In this document: piece after piece, positions 10,120 through 21,508 of the stretch
How positions within the stretch are numbered: the stretch's first letter is position 1
Layout of the letters: each line of letters opens with the position of its first letter
Assembly: GCA_963970005.1 (NCBI GenBank)
Contig: CAXAMN010021584.1
Span: 1,496,470 to 1,560,469, forward strand
DNA: 64,000 bases
Direction: 5' to 3'
From: Durusdinium trenchii
Taxonomy: Eukaryota > Sar > Dinophyceae > Suessiales > Symbiodiniaceae
The notes under the pieces: generated by a model
Told to the model about the DNA's origin: nothing
Databases searched by the model: none
What the model saw: only the letters and a program-made list of their open reading frames with translations
Program-made: the position numbers and the translations under genes

Positions 10120-10490
10120 ACCAAACAGAAGCCTATATAATCATGGACCCTCTCCTGACAAACGTTTCAATTAATGAAGCGCTATGTATACGTTTCGATG
10201 TTTAATTGAGGAACCACACAATTGTGTCTCGCAAGGGTTTCAATGACATGAACGCACTCACCAAAAAAGAAACACAAACGAACAAACATATAAACGAAAT
10301 ATGTGTCTACTATAGGTCACATCTGCGTAGAAGAATCTGGCATAGATGAATTTCCCGGGCGCCGGCCTCCGCAAATGTCCGTCATGTCTGCGTTGGATAT
10401 AGCCTGGCAGCGCCAGGCTATATCCGAGCGCGCTCTAGCGGAACGACGCGGGGTGTGCTCGGTGGGATGGAACTATAATGGATGAGCAGG
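10120..10490 (-). repeat. Duplicated intron/exon-edge fragment, copy 2
   Basis: Same block as 9,700-9,990, extended on one side by CCCTCTCCTGACA...TTCAATT, also present at 32,394. Contains the short palindrome AGCCTGGCAGCGCCAGGCT near 10,400. No intact ORF. Confidence 0.5.
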
Positions 10491-10765
10491 TTGGAACGGT
10501 ATATACCCTGAAGGGTAGATGGCAAGAAAGATCACCCAAACCATATAGGCATTCCATCCTACCAAATCAATTGCCTGGTTCCATGCAAGTGTTCTATATA
10601 TATACATTGCCGCTGTATCCCGAATCCCGAGCGCCTCTCTAGAAGCCTGCAAAAGAGTGTTCGCGTCTACAGGATCGGCGAATAGAACCCGTGAACTCCA
10701 TGTCGTCGTTGGAGGCCTGAACGCTTCGTGCCATTCCATCGTATGGTTGGATATACAGGTGTGGT

Positions 10766-10843
10766 ACAGTATGTATATACAGTATGTATATATACAGTAT
10801 GGATATATATATATATACAGTATGTATATATATATATATATAA
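10766..10843 (+). repeat. CAGTATGTATATA-type microsatellite
   Basis: Tandem imperfect repeats of CAGTATGTATATA passing into pure TA. Similar TA tracts occur near 11,815 and 27,310. ORFs across it are low-complexity artefacts. Confidence 0.8.
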
Positions 10844-11024
10844 TGTATTCGGGCTCCGGATCAAAACAATCAGCCCTCTGGTGTCTTCAGCCCTCTGCAT
10901 CCCTCAGGTTTGGTTCCTCTTCAGCCCTCTGGTTCCCTCCCTTTTGCTGTGAGAAGAGCTATATACTAATTCCACAAGTCGCGCCCGCACATTTAACACG
11001 TCCTGGATCGTACTGAGAAGTTCA

Positions 11025-11202
11025 CACGGAGGGGCGCCTGCAGGGATTAAAACCACCAAAGTTTCATTCCTTTCAGGTGCCGGGAGCAACTCCCGCAGAT
11101 AGCGTCGAGGAATGAAACAGACAAACAAAATAAACGTAAACATGTCTGAACATGTCTGAGCTGTATGAATGATGCGTCCCCTGTGCGGCGCCCCCCTCAG
11201 TG
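11025..11202. mobile_element. MITE-like element, copy 1
   Basis: About 178 bp with terminal inverted repeats (CACGGAGGGGCGCC and GGCGCCCCCCTCAGTG). Inside is a stem GTTTCATTCC/GGAATGAAAC around CGGGAGCAACTCCCG, and a direct repeat ACATGTCTGA. Copies 2 and 3 are at 21,337 and 27,511. Confidence 0.65.
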
Positions 11203-11300
11203 GCAACTCCTTTCAGCAAACAGGTCGAGGATTGCGTGAAACAAAGCAAACAACTTCAATCCTGCGCAGGAGCAATTCCTTCCAGCAAAAAGGTCGAAGA
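11203..11300 (+). repeat. Two partial nested-palindrome elements
   Basis: GGCAACTCC...AGCAAACAGGTCGAGGATT and GGAGCAATTCC...AGCAAAAAGGTCGAAGATT are truncated members of the 60-bp nested-palindrome family whose full forms are at 14,166, 31,718, 33,041 and 33,181. The first abuts MITE copy 1. Confidence 0.55.
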
Positions 11301-11306
11301 TTTCCG

Positions 11307-11762
11307 TTAGAATTTTTGAGGCACAATCTTTACGACTCCGTTTGGCAAAGTGTGCCAAATGAGGCAGCCATTCACGCATGTTGTTGGATACCACTTCTGA
11401 CTCTTGTCAGGACGCAGTTCATTCACCCCTGACACTGGCCACACCGACACGCATGTGAAAGCTTTACCATTTTGCAAAGCATGCATCTCAACTTTGCCAA
11501 AGTTGACTTGACCATCCGTAGGATCCTCGAACAAGACCACGTCTCCAGCCATGCAATATGCACCGGAAATAAGAACTGCAGTTCTCGATGTGGACTCAAA
11601 ACCCGCATTTGCAGGAGCCGCTCGCAGAGGTGGCTCCAAGTAGCACACGGTGTCTTGTAAAGGGTCAAGAGCTTGGAGCTTCTGCAGCTGCGATAGCGTG
11701 ATCTCCTGTGCTGGACGCAACATGGTTCGTGTGGAACCCCAAAGAACACGTAAGCCAAACAA
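11307..11762 (-). CDS. Exon-like ORF downstream of transposase-like gene, unknown product
   Basis: 151 residues with normal composition, including the phrases LEPPLRAAP, GDVVLFEDP and VNFGKVEMHALQNGKAFTCV. It lies on the same strand as the transposase-like exons and may be their last exon; splice sites cannot be fixed because dinoflagellate introns often lack GT donors. The 50 or so residues around GDVVLFEDP look like a small beta-barrel domain, but I cannot assign a family. Confidence 0.4.
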   Translation of the reverse strand: MFGLRVLWGSTRTMLRPAQEITLSQLQKLQALDPLQDTVCYLEPPLRAAPANAGFESTSRTAVLISGAYCMAGDVVLFEDPTDGQVNFGKVEMHALQNGKAFTCVSVWPVSGVNELRPDKSQKWYPTTCVNGCLIWHTLPNGVVKIVPQKF

Positions 11763-11848
11763 TGGTCATAAAACACACCAATTAATCAACAATGTGGAAC
11801 ACCACAAGGACATACATATATATATATATAGATAGATAGATATAAGCG

Positions 11849-13973
11849 TCAATAAAAACATGTGACATACCGTTGCTGCCGAAGTTCCTCCAAAATTTTT
11901 CTGTCAAACCATGGCCCAGTGTTGTGTAAATTGTCTCCATACCTCTTTATCTCCTTGTGCCGTCTCTCGTGGCAAAAGCAGCTGAGGATAAATTTCTGAT
12001 CCCTCAGGCACTTCCCCAAATGAAGCATCAGGTGATGCTTGGGGACGACAGGTTCGTGCCCATGGGCCTTCACAAACCTCTTCAAATATGTTTGGGTCAA
12101 AGTTTCCAACCGACCAGCGTCCACGGCATCTCTCATTGACATACGCAACAGTTCAATCAAATCCATCAACGTCAAAAAACTTTTGGCCACATCGGCGTCA
12201 GGGCCTCCTTCAGAATGAACACCCAATTCAAACATATAAGATCTCAAGGCAGCATAAAGGCCCAAGCCGTCTGATGCTGTGCATGAAAACGAATCGCCTT
12301 CAAACTCGAAGGCCCCAATGTGGTTGCGTTCCATCCTTTTTGGCCAATTGAGTGAGCTCCTTGCAAGGAGATTGAAAGGAAAGGAAACAGCTTTGGGCGT
12401 CATGTACTTAGCTGGGCGATGCTCCTGTGACCAGCCCCGATATACATATGTATTGAAATACATAGTTGGAGTGATGATACGATTTCGGTTGATGATGATA
12501 CATATGTATTTATTCATTATACTACTTGGAGTGAAATACATATGTATATGTTACGGAGGTTTGCTTTAGCAAAGGGACCATGCAGTAGCCAAAAGCAGTT
12601 GCGAACACACACACCTTTACTTAATGATCGGCCAGGTATCAGGAACGGGTGAATGCGTTCATAAGAAAAGCCTTTGGAGGACAACCTGCCCAGTGCCAAG
12701 TTGACCTCCAGCTGGAACAACCCCTGTACCAAAAACACATGCATCCAATCGTATTGGATCATCTCCGCTGGTTTGAAAACACTACGCAAGTTTTCATCCC
12801 ACAATACAGAGCGCGGTGTCCAGTTGAGACCAATGGACTGCTCCAGCTCTGCAAACTCCTTTTTGGTCAAAATGTCCTTCCGGCTGTTCAGCAAATTCAC
12901 GCCTGACCATATGCTCACATTGCTGGCAGCACGGAAGCTTTCAAAGTGGTGGGCGCTGTGTGCAACCAGCTCCGGGTGGTGTCTCCACAGGTCTGACCGG
13001 AAGTTCACACAGTTCCTGCAAAGAAGGCAGGGTTTGTTCCCAGCACTTCCTTTGTGACCGATGCAGTGTTTGATCGCCGGTTCGTCGCCGATTAGCACCC
13101 TTGGCTTTGCAACTAGCAATCGACCAAGGGCATGCATGACCTTCCCGTGGATCAGCGACGACGTTCCGTCAACAAAAACTTTGATCACCTCCCGGAATAC
13201 CTGAGACATGCCATCTGCAATGGTTGGCGCTGCATGACGTTTCCTCTTCTTCTTGGCAGAAGAAACCTCATCTGAGCGCACAACCAGGAAGGTGTACCAA
13301 AACAATTCGTTGCAGAGATTTTCCCCCAGCTCCAAGAAGGACCAATACACTGCCCAAACCTTCCTTTTGTTCCGGGCCTTCAGAGGATTCCCCGGGGTCA
13401 CCTCGTCGGTGTAAATCACCACTCGCCACTCTGCCTGCTCTGGAGGAAACTCCGTGAGCTTCTGCAAATATACTTGATGTACGGCTGGACTCTGCTGGAG
13501 TATGTGGTCAAGCCAGCTGACCGGGTCGATGTATGGCACTTTCAAAGGAGCACCTTTCGTCATTGTGAAGGTGATCTCTCGAATCAAGTGCCCGTGGGGG
13601 CCGGCAATATCCTCAAGCTCACGAAGCAGCTGTATAATGTGGTTGTTTATACACCAAAACTACGCAGAACTATAGTTATTTGTTCAACAACAAAATGCAA
13701 ACTGCAATTGTGAACTACCAGCCAAGCAGCTAGTTCAGCCACCCGTTTGCGTTTAAGGCTCCACCGGGTCAGACCCTGCTTCAGGAGGTCAGGATTGTGT
13801 TTGACATTGGTCAGCACAACGCTCAAAGCGCTGGAGGAAACGAATTTGTTTCCACAGACATCCGAAAGTGTCTTGGGCGCCATCGCTGCAGAACGACCAT
13901 GCCTGCAGAGACTCCGAAACTCACAAATAATGTGATTCTTCAGCCTTGGTGCGATGTGTTGCACCATGAGCAT
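11849..13973 (-). CDS. Transposase-like protein in several exons (CACTA/Tnp2-like)
   Basis: Three ORFs in order 13,973-13,647, 13,587-12,517 and 12,541-11,849 appear to be exons of one gene. The central ORF has YTDEVTPGNPL..RNKRKVWAVYWSF, GDEPAIKHCIGHKGSAG followed by C..C, and YDWMHVFLVQG. The next has PKHHLMLHLGKCLRDQ and CFCHERRHKEIKRYGDNLHN. The order D-E.P, G-DxPA with a zinc pair, D-x-MH, then HxxxH and an Arg/Lys-rich E-R motif resembles CACTA/Plavaka-type transposases. This is pattern recognition, not a verified match. No terminal repeats flanking the gene were found, so it could be a decayed transposon or a domesticated copy. Confidence 0.5.
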
Positions 13974-14069
13974 TGGTCATGATTTGCTTCACCATATATA
14001 TCACTATGAGAACTGATCATATTTACATCTCTTGCCAAAAGAGTTGATCATCTGACGCTACCGCTATAC

Positions 14070-14227
14070 CGGGAGAGACTCCTGCAGGCAAGCAGAGTGC
14101 GAATTGAAACAAAAAGAACGTATATATATGGGTTGGACTGGCATTCCTTTGATGAAACCGTTCGAGTTTCAATACTGTAGTGTTGCCGGGGGCAACTCCT
14201 GCCAGCAAACAGGTCGAGGATTGAAAC
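14070..14227 (+). repeat. Nested-palindrome elements (full copy 14,166-14,227)
   Basis: The full copy reads GTTTCAATACTG, then TTGCCGGGGGCAACTCCTGCC, then AGCAAACAGGTC, then GAGGATTGAAAC. The ends form an outer stem and the centre an inner stem. A partial copy (GGGAGAGACTCCTGCAGGC...ATTGAAAC) lies at 14,070-14,108. Confidence 0.65.
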
Positions 14228-14369
14228 AGAAAGAACAAAGAAACATTCAGCTTGGCAACTGAAAATGGCTGCATATATATATAGATAACAAAAGCCACAG
14301 CGCAGCACACAGCAAACACGTGATGTCATAAGGTATTCAAGCGTTGCCACGTCATGTTTTTCTCCACAA

Positions 14370-15569
14370 TCACTTGTCCTCCAAAAGTTTGCATGCTTTC
14401 TCCCAAGCAGCATCTTCGCCGCATGTCTTCCACGCGACCTTTTTGTCACATTTGTCTTTTTCAGACATAAAGACTCTGAAACATGTCGCTTTTTCATTCC
14501 GGTGAATCTTGCCTCCCTTGTAGAAGACTGTGGGATCGCCCGTCTCCATCTTCGCCGGCCGGGACGCCATCGACTTTTCATGCCCGGCTACTTCATGCGC
14601 CTCTGCAGGAGCGACTCTTTTCGGCTGCTTCGGCTTCTGGACCCGTCCAGTTGCCCCAGCTCCAGGAGCGACTCCTTTGGGCAGCTTCGGCTTCTGGACC
14701 CCTCCAGTTGCCTCAGCTGCAGGAGCGACTCCTTTCGCAAGCTTCGACTTCTTTCTGGCGCCCGCAGCGCCAGGAAGCTTCGCAGCTGCGGCTGGACGCT
14801 TCATCTTGGCAGCCCTGTACGCTGCAGCATCGGCTTCTGCAGCGTCTTCTTCATCTTCTTCATCTTCTTCAACGTCTATTGTCGGTAGCCGCATGCCTGC
14901 CGTCTGTGCGGTGGCTGCAGGCGACGCGGCAGGCGATTGCGCCGGAGCCGCTGTTGCCGAAGGCGATGCTGCCGGAGGTGATGGTGCCGGAGGCGATCCT
15001 CGAGGCGATGCTGCCGGAGCCGATGTCGGAGTGTCGTGTTCTTCTGCATCTTGCAACATGAGCGGCCTCCTCCCTCTCGGCTTTGTCATGGTCAGATTGC
15101 AGCCAGCATTATCTGTGTTCTTATTCAGTACACCTTGGAACATCTCAGCCATCATGCGCGTCGCACGTTCCATTGAAGACACACCTGTCGTGACTGCAGG
15201 GTGTTCAACCTCTGCCCTTTCGTTCTGCACATGCTTGTCGCTGCTCCTCAGTGAAATGGTGTACTCGGGCGTCATGTGCTTAGCCTCCAGCATGACACCT
15301 GCCGATGGTTCCTTTTCGTACACTATCTTCCATTGTTCCGGCAGAGAGTCTGGTCGCTCAGGAAACTCACGCACGAGCTGCTCGCCTGGAACCTTCGCGC
15401 TGTTTCGGACCTGTGACTTCAAGAATCTTTTGAAGCGATCAAGCAATGCCAGCTGCTCTGTCCGCTTCCTTGGCAACTGCAAACCCAGGGCTACTCCAGC
15501 CCTGAACACTTCCCTGATCGTGGGTTCCGTTGGAAGATGCAGGCCAATAGATACCTTGGCGCAAATCAC
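14370..15569 (-). CDS. Low-complexity Ala/Pro-rich protein with C-terminal basic domain, probably 3' exon
   Basis: About 399 codons ending in a clear stop. The first 110 residues (PTIREVFRAGVALGLQLP, FKRFLKSQ) look globular. Then come Ala/Pro/Ser-rich and acidic (EEDEEDEEDAAEA) segments and a tandem repeat of about 19 residues (KPKLPKGVAPGAGATG). The last 45 residues (HRNEKATCFRVFMSEKDKCDKKVAW...WEKACKLLED) form a small basic domain. The start is a splice junction rather than an ATG; the exon at 15,698-16,177 probably precedes it. Function unknown. Confidence 0.5.
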   Translation of the reverse strand: MICAKVSIGLHLPTEPTIREVFRAGVALGLQLPRKRTEQLALLDRFKRFLKSQVRNSAKVPGEQLVREFPERPDSLPEQWKIVYEKEPSAGVMLEAKHMTPEYTISLRSSDKHVQNERAEVEHPAVTTGVSSMERATRMMAEMFQGVLNKNTDNAGCNLTMTKPRGRRPLMLQDAEEHDTPTSAPAASPRGSPPAPSPPAASPSATAAPAQSPAASPAATAQTAGMRLPTIDVEEDEEDEEDAAEADAAAYRAAKMKRPAAAAKLPGAAGARKKSKLAKGVAPAAEATGGVQKPKLPKGVAPGAGATGRVQKPKQPKRVAPAEAHEVAGHEKSMASRPAKMETGDPTVFYKGGKIHRNEKATCFRVFMSEKDKCDKKVAWKTCGEDAAWEKACKLLEDK

Positions 15570-15697
15570 AAAACGACTATGAACATCTATGCCCAGGAAT
15601 ACAAATTGATATGACCTATAATTCGCTCAAGTACCCTGACAGGAACTGGGATAGGTTTATATAAACGTCAAACACTACAAAAACTATTTTGATGTTG

Positions 15698-16177
15698 TTA
15701 TATGGTGCGCATCAGTGCATACATGATACACACACATGCAGTACAAACATTTGGAAGGAAGTGCAATCTGGGAACACATCTGATGACCAATACATCGACC
15801 TTTGAGCTGGCCGGAACGTCAGAGCTCTTCAACTTCAGCACATCTTCTGTTGTGAGAAACGGCGCAAAGTGCTTGCAGGTCTGAGGCGGTCTGCTTCGGC
15901 GCAAACCTGGCTGTGTGGGTTCTTCAATGGCAAGTGCGCTCACCGCGTCCTGGAACGACGCCACCTGCTCCGGTGTCCACACCGCAGACGAGCATAACAA
16001 TTCACTGACCTCTGCGAGGCCGCTCCATGTCAGGCCACTTTCGGAAATGCTCCTACACAGCTGCTTCGCCTGGGCAGCCCTCATCTCGTTGAACCGGGGC
16101 TTGCCCTGCTGGGAATGGAGGAACTTCTGAATCTCCTCTATGTTTTTCTTCAACCTCCTGATGCTGACAACTGACAA
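15698..16177 (-). CDS. Probable upstream exon of the 14,370-15,569 gene
   Basis: Coding-like to about residue 135 (ending DVPASSKVDVLVIRCVP), after which composition changes as if entering an intron. The helical N-terminal part includes LKKNIEEIQKFLHSQQGKPRFNE-type sequence. The orientation and phase fit continuation into GLHLPTEPTIREVF of the next ORF. Product not recognised. Confidence 0.4.
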   Translation of the reverse strand: MSVVSIRRLKKNIEEIQKFLHSQQGKPRFNEMRAAQAKQLCRSISESGLTWSGLAEVSELLCSSAVWTPEQVASFQDAVSALAIEEPTQPGLRRSRPPQTCKHFAPFLTTEDVLKLKSSDVPASSKVDVLVIRCVPRLHFLPNVCTACVCIMYALMRTI

Positions 16178-16179
16178 CC

Positions 16180-17400
16180 ATCAAATGTATACGAGTGTAA
16201 CCGTGAATACCGGCTATATATGGTTATACATATGTATCCGTTGCCAACATCAGATTTAATGACCATGAAGACAAAATAAGAACCACCCTCAAACAAGAAA
16301 CGCATTGTACCATTTGCAACGCAAGACTCTCTGCTGGGGTGGCCATGCTGGATTGAACGCGCGCACATGGGCAGGGCACAACCAGTCCACTATATACTGA
16401 GCCCCGACACACATGACCTAATGTGCACAGGCGTGTCAACCAATTTACAATTTGTGAAACATGTGCCAACAGAGTGCTGTGCCTATAGGTGGAGCATTAT
16501 TGATCGTTCCAATGGGGTCTTACAACTATAAACACATAAACAACCACACCTGTTCAACCCTACGTCAATGAGTTGCGCGACCGAATATACTTGGGCCACG
16601 CTATATAGTGAGGGTCTGTGCTCACACATCGTGCTTCTTCGACTGGTAGGTGACATCAAGCTTCACAAAGATGCACTTGCATTAGTGTTGTGTGTCACCA
16701 ATGACAACGTCGAGGCAAGTCATGACTGGCATCACCACACGCAAGGCGCGTCTGGGGCATGTACCAGCTTCGATGATGATGAACCAACCTGTGGGCAGGG
16801 CGGCAGAGGATTTGTTCGGTGACATGAACGCGTGAGCACAGGCGGTACAACAGGTTCACAAAACAAAAACACCTGTTCCACCACAGCGGATGAACTTGCA
16901 CTCATATGTACCATGCATGGACACGCAAGCCTCGCGTTTTCTGGGTCTCAGTCGCTCAGCTGCGAAAAGCTGTACGGCAGTGCAGGGTTGCCATGCGCAC
17001 CTCCTGTTCGGCTGTCGGCCAACTGAGAACAGCTGGGACTGCCGCATATATGGGTGCCTGGCCAGGAGCAACTCCGTGCGGCTGTCACCCAACTGAGAAC
17101 AGCTGGGACTGCCGCAGGGTTGCCGGGAGTGACTCCTGCAGGCTCATGTGAAACGCCTGGGCTTTGTGAAACTGATTCACCAAGCCAGTCACTGTCCCTG
17201 CACATTGGAGTGGTTGTGAAAAGGAGGTAGCCCATCATTATATTGATGGCCACGATTATACCTGCAGCCTGCCATCTTCTAAGTGAGGGTGTAAAGTGAT
17301 ATGAGAATGCGCACATTTGCATAAATGAGTGTGTGAGAGGGTTGATGCTGAGGGTTGAGTGTTGAGTTCATAGTTGCACATGTCCACCATGGCTGGCTGC
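16180..17400. other. No supported gene; contains AGGAG...CTCCT palindromes
   Basis: ORFs overlap each other on both strands without conserved features. A 55-bp near-repeat (GGAGCAACTCCGTGCGGCTGTC...CAACTGAGAACAGCTGGGACTGCCGC) occurs around 17,010-17,115, with two copies of CAACTGAGAACAGCTGGGACTGCCGC in part. Confidence 0.4.
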
Positions 17401-17404
17401 AGAT

Positions 17405-19382
17405 CTACTTTTTGTTCTGCGCAACGTCCTTCAAGGCACGCGCCATGTCTTTCACAGCGGTGATAGTCTCCCGCCGCTCCTCATTCGTCAGCCTGCTTCC
17501 CCTGGCTACCTCAGAGCGGTGAAGAACGTCAATGCAATCGGGGACCACAAAACACACACATGGAGTGATGTGCTGCATGAATTGCGTGCGCACAAGCAAA
17601 CATTGAGCTAAGGGACGTCATCCTCAACGCTGCGCAGGTTCTTCTGAGCGTCCTGAACAACTCAGGCCATTCAATCAACCACACTGCGCACTGAAACAAG
17701 ACAACGTGAGCTCCTAGTCTAGGAGCATGCGCACCGAGAGGCCTTCATAGAGGTCAAACGTTCCACTGATCGAGCGCGGTAGGCCGGGACGTCAGCTTCT
17801 GGGATCAGCTTTCTGTCAATCAATACCAAGCCATTACCCAGCCAGCACTCCTGAGCTTGAGCGATCAATTGGGCGATCAATTGGGCACATAGGTGAGTCT
17901 GTACATGATAGACCTGAAGCAATGTATGTATGTGTCTGCAACATTCCACACTATTGCAGAAGCATGTTTTGCCTCCTATGCCAGGTGTCCATCTTGCCAT
18001 GATGCCACATCACCACACCCTCAGGAGCATCCTCCACCTCCACCTCTTCATCCTCCAGCATGGCCTGCACAAGACATGGCTTCACATGCAGGACCACCGA
18101 CGTGACATCGCAAGTGGCCTCTGCTTGCAGTTCCATGCTCCTGTACGCCAAGTCCTGCAGAAAGGCCGGCGTCAAGGCCGCCCCTGTGGGAGGCGTGGCA
18201 TCCTGCGTGCAAGCAACAACGCCATAGTGCAACCTGAAGTGGTTCACTGCCCAAACTCTGCACGAAGCCGTCCCACCTTGCCGTGGACCGTGTAAAAGGC
18301 GTCCAACCATTGATATCCTTGAGGCCTAGGGGGGGCCCTCACACTGAGCGTGGTAGTGCTTGCCTGAACAATGACACCAACACCATATGTTCAATCACAT
18401 TCACAAACAAAGCACTCACATCACTCACACACATATTCATTCCTCACCTCTCTAGAAGCCTACAAAATAGTGTTCGCGCGTATAGGCAAACTGCCGCCTG
18501 AGGTGACTGTACACTGCATGTTGCACAGCTCGATGCAAGCTCAGAATGTGGAGCTGATGCATGTTGCACCTGTCAGGCCACTGGGTGACAGGTTGCAATG
18601 CGTGTGCGACACTCCTTTGCAATAAAGTTGGTTGGCCTGCTGTGATGTGTCAGTCAGCATCTTGCGCTTCTTGCCAGGCATAGGCTTCGCTTTGATCTGA
18701 CCAATTACGTGCTTGCCAAATGCAATGTCCACATATAGCCAATGTCACGCGAGGAAGCTTAACCAAACAAGTTTCCATGATTGATAAAGTGTCGGTGAAC
18801 TATGTTGCCAAGACTCATTCAAAGCACGAGCAGACTTCCATGGGGGTGGCTCACGAGGCTCCGGTGGTTTAGCACGCTGCGGTGCTCTAGCAGGCTCCGG
18901 TACAGGCGGTGGCGGCAGTGGTCTCTTGAAGTCTGACACGCGCGGCCATTCAGCCCCCTGCATCTCATGCACAGGTACCACACACATGATGTGGTCCAAC
19001 TGAACACAAATGTTTTATGATCTCAATGCGAGCCTCGGTTCGATATCCATCCTTAGATCAATTGGCGTCACATGAAACAAGTACGTTCACTATTCGTTAC
19101 AACACGTTCACTCTTCACATGAACACAGCATCACAGGCTGACATGCACCGCAAGAGTCTGGCACGCCCGGTGGCACAGGCGGAAACACATGTGGAAATTG
19201 ACTTTGATCAATGCCCTGCACCTGAGCACATAAGCAAACCAACGTGTGAACCCGAGCACATCAACCTCACTCCACTCCAGCCAACCCACTCGCGCCTTAT
19301 GTCCTGACTCGTCCCACTCACCCCAATTGTCATAAAGCTCATGGTCGTCAGCGCTCCATGCTGGGTTCGGCTCGTCACACAT
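17405..19382 (-). CDS. Probable multi-exon gene with short exons, unknown product
   Basis: A series of short minus-strand coding-like blocks in transcription order. They are 19,382-19,240 (DEPNPAWSADDHELYDNWGEW), 18,999-18,780 (Pro-rich, PPPPVPEPARAPQRAKPPEP), 18,732-18,600 (AFGKHVIGQIKAKPMPGKKRK), 18,260-17,951 (AALTPAFLQDLAYRSMELQAE, acidic tail), 17,880-17,719 (LGNGLVLIDRKLIPEADVPAYRARS) and 17,540-17,405 (NEERRETITAVKDMARALKDVAQNKK, stop). Blocks are separated by less ordered sequence. Assignment to one gene is inference from common strand and composition; no known domain is recognised. Confidence 0.35.
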
Positions 19383-19389
19383 GGCATAT

Positions 19390-20460
19390 ATAGAGAATAT
19401 AGTGACTACCCGGGTTTGAATACATGGTCCGTAGGACTACAATGTGTGTGTACTACTGGTTTTGAATACATAGGACTACAATGTGCACAATGATGAACGT
19501 GTATGCGCAAGTGATGCCGCATATGTTCACTATACATGTTCAGTGCAGCCACAAGCGCCAATGTGAGCCATCCAGCTGAGGAGGGACACAACAGCCATTG
19601 GCACAAACCTCACACGAGGTCATGGTTTCAGTTCATGGTTTCAGTGGAGGCGCGCCTCAAGGGTCCACCTTCCAAGGCAGTGGGCTGGCTGGGCCTGTGA
19701 GCTCGCCAGCAGCAGAGGTGAAGACTGCATTTGACTATAGGCCGACATGACTGTCAAAAAACATAACATTTATAGGTTTATGAAACAAACCCATTGCAAA
19801 CGCATACAGTACTTCAAGTACTTCAATGTGAGATGGTCTGCAAGCGCCGACAGGAGTCACTCCTGGCATGAGACATGAGCCGATATAGGAGTCACTCCTG
19901 GCAACCCTCACTGTAAGTTGCATTGGAGGTCTATTGGGTTGGTCGTTCAACGTTCACACATATATCATACCAAACAGTTCGCAGTTCTGGCGCACAGCCC
20001 GTTGACAATCCATTCCGCCTGACCTCCGCGCCAAGCAAGAACGTATTATACCTTCAACAATCGAGCGGCGAGACAACATTCGAAAGTGTACGCTAACAAC
20101 ATTCTCCAACAAAAACCATGTCAAAACAACATTCGACAGGTCAATGTGATTACCAGCAATCCATAGCACATGAACTCTGCGCCGAACAAGAACATACAAT
20201 ACCTTCAACAAACGAGCGGTGAGCAGTGGTATAGAATGTATGACAGGTTCAAAGACTCAACCTAAAAAGAATGCAACCTGTGCCGCGACTCATGGCAATC
20301 ACAACAATAGTTAATGAAACCATGACAACATTTAATTGCAAAGCAACTCTTCAATCCAGTCACGCCTTCTCAGAGAAGTATAGCCAATCATTGCAAAACG
20401 AGCCTCGCGTACAAAGGAACCAATCTCAATCAGTGAAGCCAAACTCAAAACTAAATATTT
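19390..20460. other. No supported gene; palindromes AGGAGTCACTCCT
   Basis: Two copies of AGGAGTCACTCCTGGCA lie 35-40 bp apart near 19,850-19,905. Short direct repeats of CGCGCCAAGCAAGAAC / TGCGCCGAACAAGAAC type occur near 20,030 and 20,180. No coding signal. Confidence 0.4.
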
Positions 20461-20464
20461 TCAC

Positions 20465-20645
20465 TTTTGTGGATCCACAAAAAAACAATCACAAAATTGT
20501 GGATCCACAAAAATAAAAATTCAGAATTGTGGATCCACAAAACAAAGTTGAAGGCTTACAGTTTAAAATGTGGATCCACAAAAAGTGACATTGACTTTTT
20601 GTGGGTCCACAAAAAAACATATTGAATTTTTGTGGATCCACAAAA
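20465..20645. promoter_or_regulatory. Array of six GTGGATCCAC palindromes
   Basis: Perfect palindromes GTGGATCCAC start at 20,469, 20,499, 20,529, 20,570 and 20,632, with GTGGGTCCAC at 20,601. Each is bordered by T on the left and A on the right, making an 18-bp dyad TTTTGTGGATCCACAAAA in the best cases. Start-to-start spacing is 30, 30, 41, 31 and 31 bases, close to whole DNA helical turns. This looks like a protein-binding array or a decayed repeat cluster; no adjacent gene is obvious. Confidence 0.5.
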
Positions 20646-20649
20646 ACTC

Positions 20650-21336
20650 AAAACAAGATTGCCTCTGGGAAACATATCACATGATCAGCTAATAGGGGGA
20701 AACGCTGCCCATTTTTTTTTTAACCTTTGACATTACCAATGCATTTAAATTGATTTGCTAACATTCACTGAACTTTTCAGTTGAAAAAATACAGTACCAT
20801 TGCATCAATTTTCATTTAGACTTGTTTCAGCTATTGCCAACCAATGAGTTTTTGCTGCAACACAACTCAAATAGATAGCACTCAGAACCTAGATTTTCAG
20901 CTTTCCCATTCAACATAGTCGTAATCATAGTCGTCTCACACGTCTCAAGTCTATAAACCACTCGGCTAGGTTGCGCCTCAAGCTCTTCCAAGGTATGGCC
21001 TGCAGCACACAATGTCTTCAAAGGAACTGGATGTACACAATGAAACATGGTCACCAACCTTTAACAAGATATCCTCCTATACCCTGTGCAAATCGAACCA
21101 ATACACATTGTTTTTGTTGGGTGCTCTCCTGCAGTTCCTCATGCCAGCCCTCATACTCTCCGTGCCAGGAGCATTACAAAATATACATGTTTCTTCTAAT
21201 TTGCCAGGTTGAAACAAAACACAATACAGTTGTGATGCATGTGGTCTCGAATCTAGGTTCATGTTGTCTCGAGCTGGCACTACCCTGCAGTCAGCTCCAA
21301 AGATTCCAAAGTGCGTGGCTGGAGGCCACGGATTTC
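20650..21336. other. Non-coding; 3' portion duplicated at 27,270-27,510
   Basis: From about 21,115 to 21,336 the sequence (CTCTCCTGCAGT..., CGTGCCAGGAGCATTAC, GTGATGCATGTGGTCTCGA, CTGGCACTACCCTGCA) recurs before MITE copy 3. A possible small minus-strand exon at 20,827-21,057 has no other support. Confidence 0.4.
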
Positions 21337-21508
21337 GCACGGAGGGGCGCATGGGACTAAAACCACCAAAGTTTCATTCCTTTCAGGTACCGGGAGCAAC
21401 TCCCGCAGATAGCGTCGAGGAATGAAACGGAAAAACCAAATAAACGTAAACATGTCTGAACATGTCTGAGCTGTATGATGCGTCCCCTGTACGGCGTCCC
21501 CTCCGTGC
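21337..21508. mobile_element. MITE-like element, copy 2
   Basis: 172 bp with the best-preserved ends: GCACGGAGGGGCGC and GCGTCCCCTCCGTGC. Same internal stem and ACATGTCTGA direct repeat as copies 1 and 3. Confidence 0.7.

Noticed and set aside
10728..11016. Tyr/Ile-rich ORFs on both strands
   Set aside because: They translate a TA-rich microsatellite and have no other support.
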